Positions 18,534 to 26,412 of a stretch of 64,000 bases of DNA are shown here, one piece after another. The first letter of the stretch is position 1. Each line of letters begins with the position of its first letter. This stretch comes from Microvirga alba (lineage in GTDB: Bacteria > Pseudomonadota > Alphaproteobacteria > Rhizobiales > Beijerinckiaceae), in the NCBI RefSeq assembly GCF_015694465.1, contig NZ_JADQDO010000002.1, positions 770,767 through 834,766 of the forward strand. Direction: 5' to 3'. The notes below the pieces were generated by a model. That model was given only the letters and a program-made list of their open reading frames with translations. It was not told where the DNA came from and did no database searches. The translations under genes were made by a program, and so were the position numbers.

Positions 18534-19469
18534 ATGACACCCAAAACCACGGCCCCCATGACGACGAGGTCCGCCAAGCCCGTCGAGCGCGATTCCGGTG
18601 CGAAGCCGGTCCAGTCGCAGCTGTGGGGAACGGTGCTGATGCTCGCCTCCACCGTTTTCTTTTCGGGCTCGGATATTCTCACCAAGGGCCTTGCGGACGC
18701 GTTGCCCGCCGTGGAAATCGCCTGGCTGCGCTACGCAACCTTCTCGCTCCTCGTCATTCCGCTGCTGATGATGAATGGCGGTGGCACGCTCTTGCGCTCG
18801 CAGCATCCCGGCCTTCAGGTCCTGCGCGGCCTCGGTACCGTCGGTTCCGCATTGCTCTTCACGGCAAGCCTGCGCTTTCTTCAGGTCGCGGACGCGACCG
18901 CAATCTACTTTATCTCGCCAATTCTCATCATGGCGCTTTCGATCGTCTTCCTCGGCGAAGTCGTGGGCTGGCGGCGCTGGAGCGCGGCGGCCGTCGGCCT
19001 TTTGGGCGTGCTGGTCGTCATTCGCCCGGGGACGGGCGCTTTCAACATGGCGGCGCTCCTGCCGCTTGGCGGCGCGGCGAGCTGGGCGGCGGCCGCGGTC
19101 ATCACCCGCAAGATGAGCGGGCGTGATCATGCTATCACCACCCTCACCTGGTCGGCTTTCGTCGGCTTCGTGGTGCTGAGCGCTCTCTTGCCGTTCGTAT
19201 GGGTCGTGCCGAGCTTGGGGCAGGTCGGGCTTGGCATCTCCGTCGGCGTCTTCTCGACCATCGGGCATTGGCTGATCGTTCTGGCCTATCGTCACGCTAA
19301 CGCATCGACCATTGCGCCATTTTCCTACATTCAGCTCATCTGGGCGGGCGTGCTGGGATACCTCGTCTTCGGCGCGCTGCCGGATCGCTGGACGATTATC
19401 GGCGCCGCCATCATCGCGGCAAGCGGGCTCTACACGGCCTATCGCGAGCGGGTCCGGGCCAAGCGCTGA
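18534..19469 (+). CDS. DMT-superfamily (EamA) transporter
   Basis: A 311-residue inner-membrane permease with ten predicted helices arranged as two EamA repeats (first ending near VIRPGTGAF, second ending near the C-terminal RERVRAKR). Such carriers export or import small metabolites; the substrate cannot be read from the sequence. The ATG at 18534 is chosen over an upstream TTG at 18507; the first 30 residues are a soluble tail before the membrane part. Confidence 0.85.
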   Translation: MTPKTTAPMTTRSAKPVERDSGAKPVQSQLWGTVLMLASTVFFSGSDILTKGLADALPAVEIAWLRYATFSLLVIPLLMMNGGGTLLRSQHPGLQVLRGLGTVGSALLFTASLRFLQVADATAIYFISPILIMALSIVFLGEVVGWRRWSAAAVGLLGVLVVIRPGTGAFNMAALLPLGGAASWAAAAVITRKMSGRDHAITTLTWSAFVGFVVLSALLPFVWVVPSLGQVGLGISVGVFSTIGHWLIVLAYRHANASTIAPFSYIQLIWAGVLGYLVFGALPDRWTIIGAAIIAASGLYTAYRERVRAKR

Positions 19470-19598
19470 GGATTTTCCGCGAATGGACCATTTTGTCGCA
19501 GGTCATCCACCACAAAAATGTTAACGCCGACGGCGGATTTAACCGTCCGTTAACCATAAAACGTCGAGATCGGGGGAACAGCAGGAATCTGACCGCCC

Positions 19599-20312
19599 GT
19601 GACCATCGCCGTTCGCACCCGCCCCTCTCTTCGCTTCCGTGGAAAGTCCTTCCTGGCGCTCGTTCTCGCGCCGGAAGTGCCGTTGAGAGATTGGCTCGAG
19701 GATCTCGATGAGGTCGCGAAGCGTTCGCCGGGATTCTTTTCCGGACGGCCGATTATCGCCGACGTGTCGGCTCTCAAGCCGTCGAAATCCGAGCTGAAGT
19801 TTTTCCTCGCCGCGCTCAAGATGCGCGATATCCGCATCATCGGGCTCGAAGGGGCGGCGGCTGCGGTTCTCGATGCCGACATGCCGGCCACGGTCAATGG
19901 CGGGCGACAGGCCGGCGATATCGATTTTCCGGATCTCGACGCGGTGGCCCTGCCCGCGACACCCGCTCCCCCACCCGCGCCGGTCACCGCCCTTCTCGTC
20001 GAAGGCTCTGTGCGGTCGGGTCAGTCGATCATCCACACGGAAGGCGATGTCACGATCCTCGGATCCGTGGCCTCGGGTGCCGAGATTGTGGCCGGCGGCT
20101 CCATCCATATCTACGGCGCGCTGCGGGGAAGAGCGATCGCCGGATGCACGGGGCAGAGCAGTGCCCGCATCTTCTGCCGAAAATTCGAGGCGGAATTGAT
20201 CGCCATCGATGGACTTTACAAGACGGCCGATGATCTCGGCCCAAAATTTCATGGTCAACCGATCCAGGTCAACCTGGACGGAGATTCGATCATCCTGACA
20301 ACATTGGATTGA
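19599..20312 (+). CDS. minC: Septum-site-determining protein MinC
   Basis: Inhibits FtsZ polymerisation away from midcell, in complex with MinD. The 237-residue protein has an N-terminal FtsZ-antagonist domain (to about 110), a Pro-rich linker (PATPAPPPAPV) and the C-terminal beta-helix domain with the conserved GSVRSGQSI, GSVASGAEI and GGSIHIYGALRGRA rungs that bind MinD and FtsZ. GTG start at 19599. It is the first gene of the minCDE operon. Confidence 0.95.
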   Translation: MTIAVRTRPSLRFRGKSFLALVLAPEVPLRDWLEDLDEVAKRSPGFFSGRPIIADVSALKPSKSELKFFLAALKMRDIRIIGLEGAAAAVLDADMPATVNGGRQAGDIDFPDLDAVALPATPAPPPAPVTALLVEGSVRSGQSIIHTEGDVTILGSVASGAEIVAGGSIHIYGALRGRAIAGCTGQSSARIFCRKFEAELIAIDGLYKTADDLGPKFHGQPIQVNLDGDSIILTTLD

Positions 20313-20333
20313 TAGCGAGAAAGAGAGACGACA

Positions 20334-21149
20334 ATGGCGAAAGTCCTGGTCGTAACATCTGGTAAAGGCGGCGTCGGCAAGACGACGTCGACGGCGGCTT
20401 TGGGCGGCGCGCTTGCCCAAAGCGGCGAGAAGGTGGTCGTCATCGATTTCGACGTCGGCCTGCGCAACCTCGATCTCGTGATGGGAGCCGAGCGGCGCGT
20501 CGTCTTCGATCTCATCAACGTGGTCCAGGGCGATGCGAAGCTCAATCAGGCCCTGATCCGCGACAAGCGCATCGAAAACCTGTCGCTGCTTCCCGCCTCG
20601 CAAACCCGCGACAAGGATGCGCTGACGGAAGAGGGCGTCGCGCGTGTGCTCGCCGATCTGAAGCAAAAGTTCGACTGGATCATCTGCGACAGCCCGGCGG
20701 GAATCGAACGCGGCGCGACGCTCGCGATGCGGCACGCGGATGTCGCCGTCGTCGTCACCAATCCCGAGGTGTCCTCCGTTCGCGACTCCGACCGCATCAT
20801 CGGCCTGCTCGATTCGAAGACCGAGAAGGCGGAAAATGGCGAGCGCGTGGAAAAGCACCTGCTGCTCACCCGCTACGACCCTGTCCGCGCCGAGCGCGGC
20901 GAGATGCTGAAGGTCGACGACGTTCTGGAGATCCTCTCGATTCCGCTTCTCGGCATCATCCCCGAAAGCGAAGAGGTTCTGCGCGCATCCAACGTCGGAA
21001 GCCCGGTCACCTTGAACAATCCCGGCAGCGCGCCGGGACGTGCGTATTTTGATGCGGCCCGCCGGTTGAAAGGCGAATCCGTCGAGATGACGATTCCTTC
21101 CGACAAGAAGGGCTTGCTTGGAAAGCTGTTCGGACGGAGAGCCGCATGA
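20334..21149 (+). CDS. minD: Septum-site-determining ATPase MinD
   Basis: Membrane-associated ParA-family ATPase that recruits MinC and oscillates with MinE. The 271-residue protein starts with the deviant Walker A KGGVGKTTS and has the DFDVGLRNLDLVMG switch segment. The C-terminus carries a basic amphipathic helix (KKGLLGKLFGRR) for membrane binding. It starts 21 bp after minC and overlaps minE by 4 bp (ATGA), implying translational coupling. Confidence 0.97.
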   Translation: MAKVLVVTSGKGGVGKTTSTAALGGALAQSGEKVVVIDFDVGLRNLDLVMGAERRVVFDLINVVQGDAKLNQALIRDKRIENLSLLPASQTRDKDALTEEGVARVLADLKQKFDWIICDSPAGIERGATLAMRHADVAVVVTNPEVSSVRDSDRIIGLLDSKTEKAENGERVEKHLLLTRYDPVRAERGEMLKVDDVLEILSIPLLGIIPESEEVLRASNVGSPVTLNNPGSAPGRAYFDAARRLKGESVEMTIPSDKKGLLGKLFGRRAA

Positions 21150-21409
21150 ATCTCATGAACTTGTTCAACCGCCGCACGTCGGCGCCCGTTGCGCGCGAAC
21201 GCCTGCAGATCCTGCTGGCGCATGAGCGCGGCATCGTCGGCGGCAAGCCCGATCTCGTGGCGCTGCTGCGGGAAGAGATCCTGGCCGTCGTCGGCCGCCA
21301 TGTAGCCGTCGAGCGCGACCGGGTTCACGTCCGCATGAATCGCGGCGCCGATCTCTCGACCCTCGAGATCGAGGTCGAGATTCCTGCTCCCGGCATGGCC
21401 CGCGCTTAG
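21146..21409 (+). CDS. minE: Cell-division topological specificity factor MinE
   Basis: Stimulates MinD ATPase and sets the pole-to-pole oscillation. The 87-residue protein has the N-terminal anti-MinCD helix region (ARERLQILLAHER) and the C-terminal dimerisation domain with VAVERDRVHVRM and STLEIEVEIP. Its ATG overlaps the minD stop. It is followed by a hairpin at 21445. Confidence 0.95.
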   Translation: MNLMNLFNRRTSAPVARERLQILLAHERGIVGGKPDLVALLREEILAVVGRHVAVERDRVHVRMNRGADLSTLEIEVEIPAPGMARA

Positions 21410-21444
21410 AACCGCGCCGTTCCGGTTCGGAACCTCTGAGAAAG

Positions 21445-21510
21445 GTCCCCTCGCGTCCGTGCAGAGATGCCGCAGGCGAGGGGGCCATTGCAAAACCCGA
21501 ATTCGGGTTT
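21445..21510. terminator. Hairpins between minE and the RlpA gene
   Basis: A GC-rich stem (21445-21455 with 21477-21486, one bulge) is followed by a perfect 18-bp palindrome AAACCCGAATTCGGGTTT (21493-21510). Both lie between the converging minE and RlpA genes, so bidirectional termination is likely, though no long T-run follows. Confidence 0.5.
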
Positions 21511-21542
21511 CGGGGTAGCGGAAGGCTGGCCCGATGGGCCGG

Positions 21543-21932
21543 TTAGAGCTGCGATACGTCGACCGCCGCTGTTCCCGACATGCCGATGGCCTGCGCCGAG
21601 GCGCGGGAAAGGTCGATCACGCGGCCACGGACGAAGGGCCCGCGATCATTGATGCGCACCACCACCGAGCGGCCGGTCTGTTTGTTCACGACCAGAACCC
21701 GCGTTCCGAAGGGAAGGGTGCGATGCGCCGCAGTCATGTCATTGGTGTTGAAGCGTTCCCCGCTGGCCGTCCGACGGCCATGGAAGCCGGGGCCATACCA
21801 CGAGGCCTCGCCGGATTGGATCTGCTTGCCGCTGCGATAGTCGATGCGGGTGTCCGCGAAAGCCGAGGACGAAACAGCCGCCGCTGAAATGAATAGACAT
21901 GAAAGTGCTAACGTTACTTTTCGTTTAGTCAC
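21543..21932 (-). CDS. Small RlpA-like protein (double-psi beta-barrel, secreted)
   Basis: A 129-residue exported protein. It has a signal peptide (cleavage near AFA-DTR) followed by one RlpA-type double-psi beta-barrel: [32 protein letters not shown], then [17 protein letters not shown]. In larger RlpA proteins this domain is a peptidoglycan lytic transglycosylase acting on denuded glycans at septa. Here there is no SPOR domain and no lipobox, so septal targeting must differ. The catalytic-type Asp in INDRGPF is present. GTG start with AAGGGA upstream. Its position next to minCDE fits a division-related role by inference only. Confidence 0.85.
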   Translation of the reverse strand: MTKRKVTLALSCLFISAAAVSSSAFADTRIDYRSGKQIQSGEASWYGPGFHGRRTASGERFNTNDMTAAHRTLPFGTRVLVVNKQTGRSVVVRINDRGPFVRGRVIDLSRASAQAIGMSGTAAVDVSQL

Positions 21933-22305
21933 ACTGCATTCCCTTGTTGTTATGCAAGGGCGTGCAAACTGTAGCCTAATGGGGCGAGAATAAGACAGGC
22001 CAAGCTTCAGATATAGGCTGGCACGTCAAAATTCTTGGCTGGTTTTCTGGCGTAAACGCCGCCGAGCTATAGGGAAATTCGGTCTTCTACTAGCCCCGAA
22101 CAGGCTGCGTCGTTTTGTTACTTTCAGCTGGTGGAACAATTGGGAACAAACAGGGGGCGGATCCCTCGCTCGGCCACGCTTGACAGCATTTTGGGAGTTT
22201 TGCGAGCGCATCGATGCCGACACGGCAACCCGCTCTAGGTTCCCCTTGGAGGTTGCCCTCGGGCCGCCAATCGGGTAGGGAGATAGCCTAGGCTCATCGC
22301 CTCAA
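21933..22305. other. Gene-free stretch upstream of RlpA and tRNA-Arg
   Basis: No convincing reading frame. It is visibly AT-richer than its surroundings and should hold the RlpA promoter at its left end. A consensus TTGACA stands at 22180-22185, about 120 bp before the tRNA. A piece GGAACAATTGGGAACAAA (about 22132) has the look of integrase-gene leader sequence, possibly a remnant of an older insertion at this tRNA. Confidence 0.4.
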
Positions 22306-22382
22306 GCACCCGTAGCTCAGCTGGATAGAGCGTTGCCCTCCGAAGGCAAAGGTCACACGTTCGAATCGTGTCGGGTGCGCCA
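22306..22382 (+). tRNA. tRNA-Arg (anticodon CCG)
   Basis: A 77-nt tRNA with acceptor stem GCACCCG (22306-22312) pairing CGGGTGC (22372-22378), discriminator G and encoded CCA. The D-arm is TAGCTCAGCTGGATAGAGC, the anticodon stem TTGCC/GGCAA encloses loop CTCCGAA (anticodon CCG), and the T-loop contains TTCGAAT. The 3' 48 bases are duplicated at 28433-28480: it is the attachment site of the downstream element. Confidence 0.98.
22335..22382 (+). repeat. attL: 48-bp direct repeat (3' half of tRNA-Arg)
   Basis: Runs from the anticodon arm through CCA. Identical to 28433-28480. The base before the shared block differs (T here, C at the right copy), as do the bases after it, which defines the repeat limits. 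The full tRNA is kept on this side. Confidence 0.93.
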
Positions 22383-22453
22383 GTCTTAAGCTTTTGAAAT
22401 GCTTGGGATTGGCTTCGAGAGCCGCCCCCGAGAAGTCGCTGAAAACACCCTCC

Positions 22454-22473
22454 TGTCACAGCAAATGTCACAG
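22454..22473 (+). promoter_or_regulatory. Paired TGTCACAG sites, left end of the island
   Basis: TGTCACAG occurs at 22454-22461 and 22466-22473, 12 bp apart, between the tRNA and the integrase start. A matching pair with the same spacing is at 28220 near the right end. Their placement fits integrase arm-type or excisionase sites, or an integrase autoregulation operator. Confidence 0.5.
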
Positions 22474-22492
22474 TTGAGGTGGAACGCGCACT

Positions 22493-23482
22493 ATGGCGAC
22501 GATCCGTAAGCGGGGGGCCTCTTGGCAGGTCCAAGTGAGACGCGAGGGTCACCCTCCCATTTCCAAGAGCTTTGCTCGCCAAAGCGAGGCAGCGGCTTGG
22601 GCTAGGAGCATTGAAACCCAGATTGATCGCGCCGAGCGAGCGCCATCCAATCGCGACCTCGACAAGACAACGGTGGCAGACCTCCTGACGCGTTATGAGA
22701 GCGAAGTTACACCCACGAAACGAGGCGAACGGGCCGAACGTTCGCGCCTGAAGGTCCTCCAACGCCATCCCATCTCAGAGCTGTGCGTTGGGGAGCTCTC
22801 GGGAGCCGCCGCCGCAAAGTACCGGGATGACCGCCTGAAGCTCGTTAAGCCCGCGTCCGTTCGTCGTGAGTTGGTCATTTTGCGGCATATGTTTGAGGTG
22901 GCTAAAGCTGAGTGGAACATGCCCTTAAGGAGCAACCCGGTTCACGCTATCAAACTTCCTAAGGATTCTAAGCCCAGAGACCGACGCCTTGCCCCCGACG
23001 AGGAGGGTAAACTCATAGAGGCGATTGGGGAGAGGTCCGCTTGGTATCTGCGACCGTTCATTTTGCTGGCGGTTGAGACCGGAATGAGGCGCGGAGAGCT
23101 TCTGTCAGTCCGGTGGCGCGATGTAGATGTGGAGCGGCGAACGGTAAAGTTAGCCCACACAAAGAACGGCGATCCGCGCACAGTTCCGTTGAGCCCGCGA
23201 GCGTTGGAAGTTCTGTCATCACTAGTGCGAACCGAAGAACGCGTATTCCCAATTAAAGCCAATGCCCTCAGATTGGCGTGGGGGCGGTTGAGGAAGAGGG
23301 TCGGAATGGAGGACCTCAGACTCCACGATCTGAGACATGAGGCTGTGTCACGTTTCTTTGAGCATGGTCTCTCGACACCAGAGGTCGCACTCATATCCGG
23401 TCATCGAGACCCCCGGATGCTCTTTCGATATGCCCACCCGCGCCCTGAGGATATCGCTCAGAAGCTCAACCGGGCCGGTTAG
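22493..23482 (+). CDS. Tyrosine-recombinase integrase of the tRNA-Arg island
   Basis: A 329-residue site-specific recombinase that should integrate and excise the surrounding element at the tRNA-Arg 3' end. The N-terminal arm-binding region (ATIRKRGASWQVQVRREG) is followed by a SAM-like core-binding domain (about 60-150) and the catalytic domain. All catalytic residues can be placed: Arg199 in TGMRRGELL, Lys224 in HTKNGD, His278 and Arg281 in LHDLRHEA, His304 in ISGHRD and nucleophile Tyr313 in LFRYAHP. It is therefore likely active. It starts 111 bp after the tRNA, on the same strand, as in most tRNA-targeting islands. Confidence 0.95.
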   Translation: MATIRKRGASWQVQVRREGHPPISKSFARQSEAAAWARSIETQIDRAERAPSNRDLDKTTVADLLTRYESEVTPTKRGERAERSRLKVLQRHPISELCVGELSGAAAAKYRDDRLKLVKPASVRRELVILRHMFEVAKAEWNMPLRSNPVHAIKLPKDSKPRDRRLAPDEEGKLIEAIGERSAWYLRPFILLAVETGMRRGELLSVRWRDVDVERRTVKLAHTKNGDPRTVPLSPRALEVLSSLVRTEERVFPIKANALRLAWGRLRKRVGMEDLRLHDLRHEAVSRFFEHGLSTPEVALISGHRDPRMLFRYAHPRPEDIAQKLNRAG

Positions 23483-23856
23483 CTCAAAGCCTGATGGGGC
23501 TGGAAGTCACTCGGCTCTCGTCGGTCCAACAACACCGACAAGACCTTTAGCTCTGATTTTGAAGATACCCATGCCACCCATCGCGTGGGGGGCCGAGTTT
23601 ACAGTGGCGGGGCTCACACTCGGACTGAAGGACCTCCTTACGAGGACCCGGTTAGAAGCTGGTGTTGGTTAACGAGCGTCACTGCTGCATCACGTCCAAC
23701 AACCAACAAACCCTTTAGCTGTTTTTTGGAAGCATAGGGCGGCAGCGTAACTGCGCAATCTCAGACCCGCTTGCCTTACCCAGAACTGCCTTCCGCGCCA
23801 CTTGCACTTGCAAAGCCGATTACCTACCTTGGCTGTGGGTTGAACTTGGGGCTGAT
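23483..23856. other. Gene-free stretch with a degenerate duplicated segment
   Basis: No convincing gene. Two diverged copies of a segment of about 95 bp are visible: roughly 23471-23570 and 23644-23740. Both run CCGGTTAG, a GCTGG block, GTCCAACAAC, ACCTTTAGCT or CCCTTTAGCT, then TTTTGAAG or TTTGGAAG. The first copy begins over the integrase stop codon. The rest should hold the promoter of the following two-gene operon. Confidence 0.45.
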
Positions 23857-24465
23857 ATGAGTGACGAAGTCTATACCGATGCTTCAGACGATGCATTCGT
23901 CAAGCAGAAATACTCCCTGACTCTGAAGGGTGGCGGCCTAACTTTGGAGCGCCAAGTCGATGAAAACACTGCTCTTGCAATCCTCCAGATCAGTATGGGC
24001 GGGGCTGCACCTGTTCCAGGTCTATCCGTAACGCCGAAGCCTACGCCACCTGTAGCCCATGCCCCATCCCTTCAGCCTGTGGAAGTTCAAGGAGAGCAGC
24101 GTCTCTCCCTTCGCAACTACTTCGACCAAGTTGGTGCGAAGAATAACCTCGCAAAGATAGTCGCTGTTGGCGCGTACTTAAGAGAGGTTGATGGTCAGAC
24201 CGAGTTCTCAAGAGAGGATATTGCGGCTGGCTTTCGGAACGCACGAGAAATCGTTCCGGGGAACCTCCCTCGCGATGTAGGCAAGGCCGTCCAAGCCGGG
24301 TGGATTGCCGAGGACCCCCGAAGCAAGAATCAGTTCTACGTCACGGCTGTCGGAGACGATGCTCTCAGCTCAGGCTTCGAGGGCACGCGGGCCTCCAGTA
24401 GCCGCAAGAAACGGGGTAAGAAGGCAAAAGGGGGCGGTCAACAATCCGCCAGTGAGGGCGAATGA
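23857..24465 (+). CDS. Winged-helix-type protein, first gene of a two-gene island module
   Basis: I cannot name a characterised family for this 202-residue protein. Three parts are visible: an N-terminal beta/alpha unit (about 18-48, YSLTLKGGGLTLERQVDENTA split by turns), a Pro-rich linker (50-80), and a helical domain (about 83-172) reading LSLRNYFDQVGAKNNLAKIV, SREDIAAGF, NLPRDVGKAVQAGWI and FYVTAVGDDAL. This last part looks like a winged helix, with a recognition helix and a wing ending in the YVT strand. The tail (RKKRGKKAKGGG) is strongly basic and could bind nucleic acid. Its stop overlaps the start of the next gene (ATGA). DNA or RNA binding is an inference. Confidence 0.7.
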   Translation: MSDEVYTDASDDAFVKQKYSLTLKGGGLTLERQVDENTALAILQISMGGAAPVPGLSVTPKPTPPVAHAPSLQPVEVQGEQRLSLRNYFDQVGAKNNLAKIVAVGAYLREVDGQTEFSREDIAAGFRNAREIVPGNLPRDVGKAVQAGWIAEDPRSKNQFYVTAVGDDALSSGFEGTRASSSRKKRGKKAKGGGQQSASEGE

Positions 24466-25214
24466 GTTCAAGCCCGCATGTTGAGGTATTCCGCGGGCTC
24501 GACACTTCGGAGTTGCCTGACGTTCACACACTTGCAACCGATCGCCTTCAAGTCCTCTGGATACTCGTTGCCGCGAAATGGGGCGGCGCTGCTATAAGCC
24601 TGACGGCGGGGGAAATCTCCGATGTTCTGCAGAACGTTTGCGGAATCGCGGTTTCACGGCAACGCGTTAGCGCAATTCTCTCGACCGAGAGGCAGTCTAC
24701 TTCTCGCGCAGGACGTAAAGCACCTGCCCGGTTTCAGGTCATGAAAAAAGGAGAGGACGAACTTCTTGGCAGTGGGCTCAGCCCCCTGTTCATCGACCCC
24801 ACACAGGCTTTGAGCAGCATTCGCAAATTGGAGGACGTTCTATCTCAACTGAGTGGCGAGGTCCGAGTTTGCGACACCTACATCAACAATCATACCATCG
24901 ACTATTTGGCCCTTTGCACGAAATCCACATCGATCAAACTGCTCACGGAAAACATCCAAGAGAGCAATAAGCTGAAGCGCGACTTGGCTGCGTTCACAAA
25001 GGAACACTCGACCCCGTTAGAGATTCGCCAAGCCTCACCAGGACAACTGCACGACCGATATTTTATCCATCAACACGGTCTTCTTTTGGTCGGTGCCAGC
25101 TTGAAGGATATCTCGAAGAAGCAAAGCATGGTTGTGTCGCTGTCGCAGAATTTCGCCCGTGAAATGGCGCGGGCGTTCGATGGAATCTGGAGTCGCGCCA
25201 ACCGTTTCCCATAG
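24462..25214 (+). CDS. Winged-helix plus PLD-like domain protein, second gene of the module
   Basis: A 250-residue protein with no named family that I can give. Residues about 23-105 resemble a winged helix (SLTAGEISDVLQNVCGIAVS, then RFQVMKKGEDELL). Residues about 112-245 look like a phospholipase-D-superfamily domain: VRVCDTYINNHTIDYLA, IKLLTENIQ, LEIRQ, then LHDRYFIHQHGLLLVGASLKD. The classical HxK(x)4D motif is replaced by HDRY (197-200) with GASLKD (211-216), a variant seen in MIT_C-like and other divergent PLD-fold proteins, so catalysis is uncertain. It overlaps the upstream gene by 4 bp. As island cargo, an anti-phage or element-control role is possible but inferred. Confidence 0.7.
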   Translation: MSSSPHVEVFRGLDTSELPDVHTLATDRLQVLWILVAAKWGGAAISLTAGEISDVLQNVCGIAVSRQRVSAILSTERQSTSRAGRKAPARFQVMKKGEDELLGSGLSPLFIDPTQALSSIRKLEDVLSQLSGEVRVCDTYINNHTIDYLALCTKSTSIKLLTENIQESNKLKRDLAAFTKEHSTPLEIRQASPGQLHDRYFIHQHGLLLVGASLKDISKKQSMVVSLSQNFAREMARAFDGIWSRANRFP

Positions 25215-25267
25215 TCGGCCTCGCCATTAGACCTTGGCCATGTGGCATGAGCCTCCGTGGATGATTT

Positions 25268-25305
25268 TGTCTGCCACAGAAGTCACCCTTGATTTTTGGC
25301 AGACA
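25268..25305. promoter_or_regulatory. Inverted repeat upstream of the serine recombinase (candidate res/operator)
   Basis: TGTCTGCCA (25268-25276) and TGGCAGACA (25297-25305) are exact inverted copies with a 20-bp spacer, ending 38 bp before the recombinase start. Serine recombinases commonly act at, and autoregulate from, dyads in this position. Confidence 0.5.
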
Positions 25306-25343
25306 CTATGCCGTTATGTTTAAGATCCTAATGGCGGACAAAC

Positions 25344-25895
25344 ATGACAATGCTGGTGGGCTACGGACGAACAAGCACCCTCGACCAAGTGGCGGGTTTA
25401 GAAGCCCAAGAACGTGACCTGAAGGCTCTTGGGTGCGATAAACTCTTCCTTGAACAAACCTCCTCGGTGGGTCCAAGGGAGTCACTGGAGGCAGCCCTTG
25501 AGTATGTCCGGGAGGGAGACACCCTTTTTGTCACCAAACTGGATCGCCTTGCGCGTTCGGTGGTTCATCTGGGGCACATCATTGCCGCCCTGGAAGCCAA
25601 GAAGGTGAGCCTCCGCATCCTTGATCTCGGCATCGACACCAACACCCCAACCGGAAAACTCATGCTGAACGTCCTGGGCAGTGTCGCACAGTTTGAACGG
25701 GAGATGATGCTGGAGCGGCAACGGGAAGGGATCGCCAAGGCCAAGGCTGAAAGGAAGTACAAGGGGAGAGCCCCCACCGCGCGGGCGAAGGCGGATCAGA
25801 TTAGGGCTTTGGCCTCCCAAGGGGTGCCGAAAAGAGAGATCGCGAAACAGCTTGGCGTTGGCGAGCGGTCGGTGTTCCGCATTCTTTCGGACTGA
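25344..25895 (+). CDS. Serine recombinase of the resolvase/invertase family
   Basis: A 183-residue resolvase/invertase. The N-terminal catalytic domain (1-about 140) starts MLVGYGRTSTLDQ with the nucleophile at Ser11; KLDRLARS (about 65-72) provides the conserved arginines, and AQFEREMMLERQREG is the long E-helix. The C-terminal helix-turn-helix (about 150-181, EIAKQLGVGERSVFRIL) reads the DNA site. It is full length and apparently intact. No transposase accompanies it, so it may resolve dimers of the excised circle or invert a segment. An inverted repeat lies upstream and a terminator follows at 25945. Confidence 0.92.
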   Translation: MTMLVGYGRTSTLDQVAGLEAQERDLKALGCDKLFLEQTSSVGPRESLEAALEYVREGDTLFVTKLDRLARSVVHLGHIIAALEAKKVSLRILDLGIDTNTPTGKLMLNVLGSVAQFEREMMLERQREGIAKAKAERKYKGRAPTARAKADQIRALASQGVPKREIAKQLGVGERSVFRILSD

Positions 25896-25944
25896 CCATC
25901 CCGAGACCATAGGTAGATATCATTGATTAGCATTCAATCAAAGG

Positions 25945-25981
25945 TTGGGTCTATGCCGTCTTATGAGACGCCCAATTTTTT
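25945..25981 (+). terminator. Rho-independent terminator after the serine recombinase
   Basis: TTGGG-TCT (25945-25952) pairs with AGA-CG-CCCAA (25966-25975, two bulged bases), followed by six T. A smaller dyad TTGATT/AATCAA (25923-25941) lies just before it. Confidence 0.7.
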
Positions 25982-26412
25982 CTCCACATAACCCTTTGAT
26001 ATTGCACAACAACACAATCAAAATATGCCCAGATCCTACGCTTTTGGACAAAGGCGCGTTCGGGCTTAGGGGCCTGTGATCCTTCTAGGAAAAACGCGGG
26101 CTAGGAGACACAGGGGCCTTCGACACGACCAAGCTTGCCTCAGCTTCGTCAGGGTGGCCACCGATGGTGTGGTCCAGTCTTGACCACCTTGGACTTGGAC
26201 CTAGTGCTCTAAGAACCTTGCTCAGTAAGGGTTTCAGGCACCGAGTCTTAGAAGGGGAAGGTAGAATAATCAGGGTGTCCACCCCGTTGTTTTTCACCTT
26301 CAGCTTCATCAACACAGCCAGCACCTAAGCCTTAATCAGATTGGTCACCACAATGATCAGTCAGGAAGCGCATTGTCCTCAGTGAACGCTATAAATCCTA
26401 ACAGAAGACAAT
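25982..26412. other. Gene-free stretch before the P-loop ATPase
   Basis: No reading frame here looks real; a minus-strand frame at 26085-26324 has no family resemblance. A perfect palindrome GGTGGCCACC stands at 26153-26162, a TGGTC/GACCA dyad shortly after it, and a TATAAA at 26390-26395 just before the ATPase start. It could hold the promoter and possibly a replication or control site of the element, but I see no iterons. Confidence 0.35.

Noticed and set aside
26085..26324. 79-codon minus-strand frame in the island gap
   Set aside because: No ribosome-binding site, no familiar pattern, and it ends in the region of dyads; kept only as a remark.
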